A stretch of DNA of 64,000 bases from Cyanobium sp. ATX 6A2 (GTDB taxonomy: Bacteria > Cyanobacteriota > Cyanobacteriia > PCC-6307 > Cyanobiaceae). A model generated the notes under the pieces. That model worked only from the letters and a program-made list of their open reading frames with translations. It was not told the origin of the DNA and searched no databases. Below are positions 57,929 through 64,000 of this stretch, in pieces. The stretch is from assembly GCF_024346355.1 (NCBI RefSeq), contig NZ_JAGQCU010000003.1, forward strand, positions 1 through 64,000, read 5' to 3'. Each line of letters opens with the position of its first letter. The first letter of the stretch is position 1. The position numbers and the translations under genes are program-made.

Positions 57929-59227
57929 TCAGCTGGCCGAGCCGTCAGCGGCTTGCCAGGCCCGCTCAGCGGCCACGAGGGCCTCGGCCGGACCGCAGAG
58001 GCTCAGCGCCGGCTGGCTCAGCCAACGCTGGGCGGCGTCCTGCAGCGCGTCGGGGCCGATCTGCTCGGCCCGCTCCAGGCAGTCCTGCACGTGGCTCTCA
58101 GCCAGACCATGGCCGAGCACCAGGGCCTGGCGATCGGCCACCTGGCCGCAGGTCTGGCGTCCCATGGCGTCCTGGCCGCGAAACTTGGCCCGCGCGAGCT
58201 GGAGGTCGGCATCGCTGAGCGGCTCGCTGGCCAGCCGCTGCCACTCCTCCAGCAGAGCGGCGCAGGCCTCCCGCGCCCGGGCGGCCGAAGTGGAGAGGTG
58301 AAACACGAAGGGGCTGGCCGCGCAGCGGGCGGGCATGTGCACGCCCACGTCGTAGGCCAGGCCGCGCTGTTCCCGCATCACCTGGAACAGGCGACTGGAC
58401 ATGCCCACCCCCAGGTGGGTCTGCAGCAGCCTCAGCGCCAGGGCGTCGCCATGGCCCAGGGGCACTGTGGCCGCCCCCAGCATGATCACCAGCTGCTCGG
58501 TGTCCTGCTCCTGCAGTGTCAGAGGCGAGCACCGCGCCGCCGCGCTCCAGGGCTGGGGCCGGGGCGCCTGGGTGGACCAGGGTCGTCGTCGCAGGGCGGC
58601 ATTCAGTGGCTCCTCGAAGTGATCGTCGAGATCGCCGCAGAGCACCAGCAGAGCCCCGGATGCGGACAGCCCCCCCACCAGTTTCTCAAGGTCTCTGCTG
58701 CCGATCTGCGCCAGGTCCTCCTCCAGGCCGAGCGGGTCGTGGCCGTACGGGCCGTTGCCATAGAGCAGGGCGCGCAGGCCGTCGTGGGCCAGCTGGAACG
58801 GGTCCTCCCGCTGTCGCTGCAGGTGCTGCAGGTTGAGCTGACGCTCCAGCCCAACCTGCTCGGGGAGCAGGCAGGGTTCGGTGACCATCGCCAGCAGCAG
58901 GGGCAGCAGCTCGGGCGCGTCGTCGCTGGCGCACTTGAGGCTGATCACCAGGGCGTCTTCACTGGCCTCGGCGCGCAGTGCAGCCCCGCAGCCCTCCACC
59001 AGGTCGGCCAGCGCTTCGGCGTCGAGTCGGCCGGCGCCACGGGTCATGCTGCCGGCCAGGAGCTGCATCGCTCCCCGCTGCCCGGCGGGGTCAAGGCTGC
59101 TGCCGCCGCGAATCCACAGCCGCCCCGCCACCAACCCAGCTGCGGGGCGGCGCTGCAACACCAGCGGCAGCCCGCCTAGCAGTGTGCGGGTGGTCCAGGC
59201 GCCGGGCTGGGTGGCGGTGAGCGTCAT
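57929..59227 (-). CDS. M16 peptidase-like protein, non-catalytic partner
   Basis: 432 residues with the M16 (insulinase/processing peptidase) fold. The zinc motif position reads A-M-Q-L-L-A-G-S-M rather than H-x2-E-H, so it is probably inactive, as in other M16 heterodimers. The conserved C-terminal part includes RGLAYDVGVHM. It overlaps the stop of the catalytic gene upstream (ATGA), so the two are made together and should form a complex. Confidence 0.9.
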   Translation of the reverse strand: MTLTATQPGAWTTRTLLGGLPLVLQRRPAAGLVAGRLWIRGGSSLDPAGQRGAMQLLAGSMTRGAGRLDAEALADLVEGCGAALRAEASEDALVISLKCASDDAPELLPLLLAMVTEPCLLPEQVGLERQLNLQHLQRQREDPFQLAHDGLRALLYGNGPYGHDPLGLEEDLAQIGSRDLEKLVGGLSASGALLVLCGDLDDHFEEPLNAALRRRPWSTQAPRPQPWSAAARCSPLTLQEQDTEQLVIMLGAATVPLGHGDALALRLLQTHLGVGMSSRLFQVMREQRGLAYDVGVHMPARCAASPFVFHLSTSAARAREACAALLEEWQRLASEPLSDADLQLARAKFRGQDAMGRQTCGQVADRQALVLGHGLAESHVQDCLERAEQIGPDALQDAAQRWLSQPALSLCGPAEALVAAERAWQAADGSAS

Positions 59228-60492
59228 GCCGGCACCGCCTCGAGCAGACAGGCCCGTTGCGGTGCCAACAGGGGCAGGGCCTCGTTGACCAGGCTCTGGG
59301 GATCCCAGCGTTCCAGTTCCAGCAGCGGCGCCTCCAGCGCCGCCGGATGGCTCCAGAGGTGCGTGCTGCTCAGCACGCTGGCAACGCCGGCGGCCGATTC
59401 CAGGCCAAAGCGGTAGCCATTGGCCACCAGCCGCTTCCCACGCTCCCATTCGGGCGCCGGGATCGCCCCGTCGCCCAACTCCTCCAGCACCGTCTCGATC
59501 TCCCGGCGGATGGCCGGAAGATCCTCAGGCTCTGCGATCGCCTCCAGCAGGGCGAAACTGCCGCCCTCGAGCACGTGCAGATCCAGATCAATGCTCTCCA
59601 CCAGCCTCAGCTGCTCCCGCAGCCGCTCCACCAGTCGGCTGCGGCGCCCCTCCGCCAGCAGGCTGGTGAGCAGGTCGGCACCCATCACCCCGCGCAGGTC
59701 TGACGCCGGTGGTAGCGACCAGAGCATCAGCAGGCGGGCCGACTCCAGCCTCGCCAGCTCCAGACGGTGCTCCCCCGGCTGCACGACCAGGGCGGGCAGC
59801 GGCGGTTCGCCAGGGGTCGCGCGCAGCCGCGCCAGGGCGCTGGCGGCGAGGCGCTCCTGCAGAGCGATCGTGTGGGCAGCCTGGGGATCGAGGCAGCCGC
59901 TGAGGGTGAGCAGGCAGCGCTCGGCGGTGTAGAGCCGCCGGTGGAAGCCGGCCATCAGCTCCGGGCTCTGGGCCAGCAACTGGGAGCGGTGCCCGAGGAT
60001 CGGGCGGCCATAGGGATGGCTGGGACAGCCGGCGCTGAGCAGGCGTTGCAGGGCCACTTCTTCTGGCTGGTCCTCACTCTGGGCAAGCTCCTCGAGCACC
60101 ACCTGGCGCTCCAGGTCGAAGGCCTCGGCCTCGAGCCGGGGCTCGAGCACCAGATCAAGAAGCAGATCCAGAGCTTCGGCAGCGTCCTGGGGAGGGATCA
60201 GCACGTGGTAGTGCACATCGTCAAAGCCGGTGGCGGCATTGCTGTTGCCGCCCAGGGCTTCGATGCGCCTGTCGAACTCCCCCGGCTCCAGGGTGGCGCT
60301 GCCCTTGAACACCATGTGCTCGAGGAAGTGGGCCAGGCCGCACTCCCCGGAGCCCTCGAACACACTGCCCGCCCGGCACCAGAACTCCAGGCACACCAGC
60401 GGCGCTTCCGGGAGGTCGAGACTCACAACCCGGGCGCCGTTGGCCAGCTGTTGGATCCGTGGGGATTGGAGGCCAGGCAGTGCCAGGGGCAA
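59224..60492 (-). CDS. M16 zinc peptidase (catalytic)
   Basis: About 422 residues with the inverted zinc motif H55-F-L-E58-H59 in [13 protein letters not shown]. The R-Y type C-terminal domain is present ([21 protein letters not shown]). These peptidases degrade or process peptides and act with a second subunit, here the next gene. The start is uncertain: TTG 60492 keeps it clear of the divergent pcyA, while ATG 60606 would overlap pcyA by 66 nt and adds a basic, unconserved tail. Confidence 0.92.
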   Translation of the reverse strand: MPLALPGLQSPRIQQLANGARVVSLDLPEAPLVCLEFWCRAGSVFEGSGECGLAHFLEHMVFKGSATLEPGEFDRRIEALGGNSNAATGFDDVHYHVLIPPQDAAEALDLLLDLVLEPRLEAEAFDLERQVVLEELAQSEDQPEEVALQRLLSAGCPSHPYGRPILGHRSQLLAQSPELMAGFHRRLYTAERCLLTLSGCLDPQAAHTIALQERLAASALARLRATPGEPPLPALVVQPGEHRLELARLESARLLMLWSLPPASDLRGVMGADLLTSLLAEGRRSRLVERLREQLRLVESIDLDLHVLEGGSFALLEAIAEPEDLPAIRREIETVLEELGDGAIPAPEWERGKRLVANGYRFGLESAAGVASVLSSTHLWSHPAALEAPLLELERWDPQSLVNEALPLLAPQRACLLEAVPA

Positions 60493-60540
60493 CGGGGAGA
60501 ACGTGGCAGGATCCGCATTCTGCTGGCTGGTGCCGCCCCT

Positions 60541-61308
60541 GTGACCCCCTCCGCTCCCCTGGGATCTGCCGCACCGGGATCGGTGCCGCCGGGATTGCCG
60601 CTGCATCCGCTGGTCGACCGTCTCGCCGAGACCATCCGCGGCTGCTGGTCCGACCTGCCCGAGCTCGCACCCCTGGGGGTGGATCCGGAGCTGGAGGCAA
60701 TCAGCGGCAGCCTCGATGGGGAGGCTCTATTCATCCGCAACGAACTGCACCGCTGCCGCGGGCTGCGCAAGCTGCATCTGGAAACGGCCCGGCTGGGGCT
60801 CGGACTGCAGATCCTCCACTGCGTGTGGTTTCCCGATCCCCGCTTCGATCTGCCCGTGTTCGGGGCCGACATCGTCGCCAGCCCCGCCGGCGTGTCAGCC
60901 GCGATCATGGACCTCTCGCCGGTGCGGCAGGGCCTGCCGGAGGGCATTGCTGCGGCCCTCTCGGCCCGGGCACCCCGCCACTACAGCCAGCCCCGGGAGC
61001 TGCCGCCCTGGGGCTCGATCTTCTCCGCCCATGTGCGCTTCGTGCGGCCTGCCGACGGCGGGGAGGAGCAGATGTTCGTGGAGGAGGTGGCTGAGGCGCT
61101 GGCGATCCTGGCCCAGGCCTGCCGCCACACCCCGGCTCAGGCCGCCTCCGACCCGGCTACGGTTGAGAGATGGCGGGGTCAGCTGAGCTATTGCAAGCAG
61201 CAGAAACAAAACGACAAGACCCGTCGCGTCCTGGAGAAGGCGTTCAACCCGGCCTGGGCGGAGCGCTACATCGAGGAGTTGCTCTTCGACGATCCAGCCA
61301 GGCCCTGA
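60541..61308 (+). CDS. pcyA: Phycocyanobilin:ferredoxin oxidoreductase
   Basis: Reduces biliverdin to phycocyanobilin, the chromophore of phycobilisomes and phytochromes, using ferredoxin. The 255-residue protein has E81, H93 and D110 (R-K-L-H-L-E, I-L-H-C-V-W, F-G-A-D-I), equivalent to E76, H88 and D105 of the structurally known enzyme. The GTG at 60541 is the apparent start. It is followed by the devBCA genes. Confidence 0.96.
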   Translation: MTPSAPLGSAAPGSVPPGLPLHPLVDRLAETIRGCWSDLPELAPLGVDPELEAISGSLDGEALFIRNELHRCRGLRKLHLETARLGLGLQILHCVWFPDPRFDLPVFGADIVASPAGVSAAIMDLSPVRQGLPEGIAAALSARAPRHYSQPRELPPWGSIFSAHVRFVRPADGGEEQMFVEEVAEALAILAQACRHTPAQAASDPATVERWRGQLSYCKQQKQNDKTRRVLEKAFNPAWAERYIEELLFDDPARP

Positions 61309-62231
61309 TCCACTGGCGTCGCCCCGCCCTGCTGGCGGCCTGCGCTCTGGCAGCTGCCGCACTGCTGGCCTTCGGCACCACCCGCCTGCAGCAACGACAG
61401 GCCGAGCGCCGCTCCGCTGAGGTGGCCGCCAGCGCGGCGGCCGACCAGCCCGTCGCTCTGGAAGCGGTGTCGGCCCTGGGTCGGCTCGACCCCAGTGGTG
61501 AGATCCACCAGCTGGCGGCGCCGATCAGCGGCATCGGCGGCAGCCCCCGCATCACCCGCCTGTTGGTGGCGGAGGGTTCCCGGGTTGAAGCCGGCCAGCT
61601 GCTGGCCGAATTCGACACCGCCGCCAGTCTCAAGGCCCAGGCACGGGTGATTGACTCCCGGATCGCCAACCTGCGCTCCCGGCTGGCGGTGCAGGGCCGT
61701 GACATCGAGCGCTACCGCGAGCTCAGCCGCCAGGGGGCCATCGCCAGCACTGACCTCGATGGCCGCGAAAACGAACTCCTGGCCCTCAGCGGTCAGCTGC
61801 AGGAGGCCGTGGCCGAGCGGGAGCGCATCGCTGCCGACCTGGTGCTCACCGAACTCAGAGCTCCGATTGCCGGCACGGTGCTCCGTCTCCATGCCCGGGT
61901 GGGGGAGAGACCCGGCGAGGGGGGCGTTCTCGAGCTGGGGGCGAGCGAGCGCATGGAAGCGTTGATTGAGGTCTACGAAAGCGATATCAACCGGGTGCGG
62001 CTCAACCAGTCCGTGCTTCTCACCAGCGAGGCCGGTGGCTTCAGCGGCAGCCTGCGCGGCCAGGTGCTGCGCATCAGCCCCCAGGTCCGGCAGCGGGAGG
62101 TGCTCTCCAGCGATCCCACCCAGGACGCCGACACCCGCATCGTGGAGGTGCGGGTTGGGCTGGATCCTGAGGATTCCCAACGGGTGCGTGACCTGACCGG
62201 ACTGCGGGTGATCGCCCAGCTGGAGGACTGA
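61170..62231 (+). CDS. devB: DevB/HlyD-type membrane fusion protein
   Basis: Periplasmic adaptor of the DevBCA ABC exporter, which moves glycolipids or other molecules across the envelope. The mature region has one N-terminal helix ([19 protein letters not shown]), coiled coils in the middle (about 160-225) and the lipoyl/beta-barrel ends. The open frame begins at ATG 61170, which overlaps pcyA by 139 nt. A CTG at 61305 overlaps the pcyA stop (CTGA) and would give the normal N-terminus; the true start is unsettled, see findings. Its stop overlaps devC by 1 nt. Confidence 0.85.
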   Translation: MAGSAELLQAAETKRQDPSRPGEGVQPGLGGALHRGVALRRSSQALIHWRRPALLAACALAAAALLAFGTTRLQQRQAERRSAEVAASAAADQPVALEAVSALGRLDPSGEIHQLAAPISGIGGSPRITRLLVAEGSRVEAGQLLAEFDTAASLKAQARVIDSRIANLRSRLAVQGRDIERYRELSRQGAIASTDLDGRENELLALSGQLQEAVAERERIAADLVLTELRAPIAGTVLRLHARVGERPGEGGVLELGASERMEALIEVYESDINRVRLNQSVLLTSEAGGFSGSLRGQVLRISPQVRQREVLSSDPTQDADTRIVEVRVGLDPEDSQRVRDLTGLRVIAQLED

Positions 62232-63403
62232 TGGCCTGGAGGATCTGGCAGGGCCGGCGCATTCCGCTGGCCTGGTTGATGCTCACCCGTCAGCCGGTGC
62301 GGCTGGCGGTGGCCCTGGCCGGCATCGCCTTCGCCGGCATCCTGATGTTCATGCAGCTCGGCTTCCGCGACGGGCTGTTCGACGCCAGTGTCACCATCCA
62401 TCGCCAGTTCGATGCCGATCTGGTGCTGATGAGTCCTCGGACCATGAGCTCGATCGGCATGGCCTCCTTCCCCCGTCGGCGCCTGGTTCAGACGATGGCC
62501 GATCCGGCCGTGCGCGGCATCACCCCGGTGAACTGGAGCCTGCTGCTCTGGCGCAATCCGGACACCCGCATCAACCGCTCGATCCTCACCCTCGGCTTCG
62601 AGCCCGGAGATCCCCTCTTCCTCGACCCGGCCCTGGCCCGTCAGGCCGAGGCGCTCACCCAGCGAGGTCGGGTGTTGTTCGATGAGCGCTCCCGCCCCGA
62701 GTTCGGATCGATTGCCGACCAGTTCCGTACCGGCGAGGTGGTGGAGACGGAGGTGGCCGGCAAGCGGGTGCGGGTGGCCGGCCTGCTCAACCTGGGGCCC
62801 TCCTTCGGCGCCGACGGCAACATGATCACCAGCCGGGAAACCTTCCTGGATCTGGCGCCCACAAGCCCCCCCGGAAGCATCGAGCTGGGCCTCATCCGCC
62901 TGGTGCCAGCAGCCGACTCCGAGATCGTGGCCCAGCGGCTGCAACGCCTGCTCCCCCCCGATGTCACCGTGTTCACCAAAGCGGGATTCGAGGAGTTCGA
63001 GAAGACCTACTGGCGCACCAGCACGGCGATCGGGTTCATCTTCACGCTCGGTGCGGCCATGGGCTTCATCGTCGGTTGCGTGATCGTTTACCAGATTCTC
63101 AGCTCCGATGTCTCCGATCACCTGCCCGAATACGCCACCTTGATGGCGATGGGCTACCCCCTGCCATCGCTGCTGCGGGTGGTGGGCCGTGAGGGACTGC
63201 TGCTGGCGGTGCTCGGCTACCTGCCCGCCTATGCCGCCGGACTCGGTCTCTACGCCCTGGTGCGCAGCGGCACCAACCTGCCCGTGTACATGAACACCGA
63301 TCGCGCCCTGGTGGTGCTGGTGATGATCCTGGTGATGTGTCTGGCCTCATCGGCGCTGGCGATGCGCCGTCTGGCCGATGCCGATCCAGCCGAGATTTTC
63401 TGA
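62231..63403 (+). CDS. devC: DevC-type ABC exporter permease
   Basis: 390 residues of MacB/DevC type: one N-terminal helix (about 27-47), a large extracytoplasmic domain with I-T-P-V-N-W-S and R-S-I-L-T-L-G-F, then three C-terminal helices (about 261-285, 311-345, 355-375). Part of the DevBCA exporter. Its stop is 13 nt before devA. Confidence 0.92.
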   Translation: MAWRIWQGRRIPLAWLMLTRQPVRLAVALAGIAFAGILMFMQLGFRDGLFDASVTIHRQFDADLVLMSPRTMSSIGMASFPRRRLVQTMADPAVRGITPVNWSLLLWRNPDTRINRSILTLGFEPGDPLFLDPALARQAEALTQRGRVLFDERSRPEFGSIADQFRTGEVVETEVAGKRVRVAGLLNLGPSFGADGNMITSRETFLDLAPTSPPGSIELGLIRLVPAADSEIVAQRLQRLLPPDVTVFTKAGFEEFEKTYWRTSTAIGFIFTLGAAMGFIVGCVIVYQILSSDVSDHLPEYATLMAMGYPLPSLLRVVGREGLLLAVLGYLPAYAAGLGLYALVRSGTNLPVYMNTDRALVVLVMILVMCLASSALAMRRLADADPAEIF

Positions 63404-63416
63404 TGGAGATCTGCTG

Positions 63417-64000
63417 ATGGGGATCGTGGTGCAGGGCCTCTGCCACAGCTATGGCAAGGGGGCCATGACCCGCCAGGTGCTGCAGGATGTGAACCTGCAG
63501 ATCGATCGCGGTGAGGTGGTGCTGCTCACCGGTCCGTCCGGGTGTGGCAAAACCACCCTGCTGACCCTGGTGGGGGCCCTGCGGCAGGTGCAGCACGGAT
63601 CTGTGCGGGTGTTGGGGCAGGAACTGGCCGGCGCCGGGCGCGCCAGCCGGCAGAGGCTGCGCCGACGCATCGGCATGATCTTTCAGGGGCACAACCTGCT
63701 GCGCTGCCTCAGCGCCGAACAGAACGTCCAGATGGGTGCCGACCTCCTGCCCGGACTGGGTTACCGGGCCCGGCGCGATCTCGCCCGCGAGTGGCTGCGG
63801 GCCGTGGGCCTGGGGGATCACCTGGCCAAGCTGCCCCACGATCTCTCCGGCGGCCAGAAACAGCGGGTGGCGATTGCCCGCGCCCTGGCTGCAGAACCCC
63901 AGCTGCTGCTGGCCGATGAGCCCACCGCCGCCCTCGATTCACGCAGTGGGCGGGATGTGGTGGAGCTGCTGCGGGGGCTGGCCCGTGAGCAGGGCTGCGC
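63417..64000 (+). CDS. devA: DevA-type ABC exporter ATPase (partial)
   Basis: The first 194 codons are present; the gene runs off the right edge. It shows Walker A GPSGCGKT (about 40-47), the Q-loop M-I-F-Q-G, the signature LSGGQKQR (about 143-150) and Walker B L-L-A-D-E-P (about 163-168). It powers the DevBC exporter, and the three genes are one transcription unit. Confidence 0.92.
   Translation, partial: MGIVVQGLCHSYGKGAMTRQVLQDVNLQIDRGEVVLLTGPSGCGKTTLLTLVGALRQVQHGSVRVLGQELAGAGRASRQRLRRRIGMIFQGHNLLRCLSAEQNVQMGADLLPGLGYRARRDLAREWLRAVGLGDHLAKLPHDLSGGQKQRVAIARALAAEPQLLLADEPTAALDSRSGRDVVELLRGLAREQGC

Overview
The window is a gene-dense, clearly GC-rich cyanobacterial chromosome segment, most likely from an alpha-cyanobacterium of the Cyanobium/Synechococcus group. 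This rests on genes seen directly: photosystem II Psb28, an allophycocyanin beta-18-like subunit (ApcF), phycocyanobilin:ferredoxin oxidoreductase (PcyA), a GUN4 protein, a PAM68-like assembly factor, a SipA-like protein, a DevBCA exporter, and several cyanobacterial DUF families (DUF1350, DUF1816, DUF3082, DUF3288). The exact genus is inference. Almost every base is coding, start codons are often GTG, and many neighbours overlap by 1-4 nt (translational coupling) or run tail-to-tail into each other.

Layout. 0-3.7 kb: a 3' remnant of a sugar transferase, an RsbW-like ATPase, acetyl-CoA synthetase, and a Gly-rich membrane protein. 3.7-10 kb: an alpha/beta hydrolase, peroxiredoxin Q, a DnaQ-type exonuclease, tRNA-Pro(GGG) with its terminator, three small unknown proteins, MsrA, an ABC exporter and a DUF3288 protein. 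10-21 kb: trpD, carA, a STAS anti-sigma antagonist, Mini-III, an RlmB-type methyltransferase with repeat-built tails, a DUF1816 protein, gatA and dnaE, then PAM68, rpsO and ruvA on the other strand. 22-27.8 kb: a lipoprotein, a DMT permease, dnaG and the SOS polymerase genes umuDC. 27.9-31.2 kb: a tightly coupled succinate dehydrogenase operon (sdhCAB), divergent from umuDC, with a LexA-like box between them. 31.2-33.2 kb: an AT-richer, probably imported SGNH-hydrolase gene with two Calx-beta-like repeats, and a Cys-rich unknown gene. 33.2-42 kb: DUF805, gap1, a pentapeptide-repeat protein, YraN, ksgA, ispE, DUF3082, pdhB, secD and secF. 42-50.5 kb: an AI-2E-type permease, psb28, GUN4, a second RsbW-like ATPase, a methyltransferase, glnA (with an NtcA-like promoter), apcF and serine/alanine-glyoxylate aminotransferase. 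50.5-64 kb: tadA, a PLP decarboxylase, a membrane GTPase, an FHA-fused class A penicillin-binding protein, bioY-lspA, sipA, a pair of M16 peptidases, pcyA and devBC, with devA running off the right edge.

The window is mostly core metabolism (carbon, nitrogen, pyrimidine and tryptophan synthesis, isoprenoids), information processing (replication, repair, tRNA and rRNA modification) and photosynthesis support. No IS element, CRISPR array, integrase or obvious defence island was found, and I saw no complete undescribed multi-gene system. The parts that most merit a second look are: a probable AUC start codon in the STAS gene; a 28-bp perfect palindrome between gatA and dnaE; the LexA-like box shared by umuDC and sdhCAB; the imported SGNH/Calx-beta gene; and the RlmB homologue whose two tails are both built from 24-nt repeats. 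No stretch longer than about 300 bases lacks a gene; the largest gaps (about 9899-10121 and 48523-48727) are described under their regulatory features.
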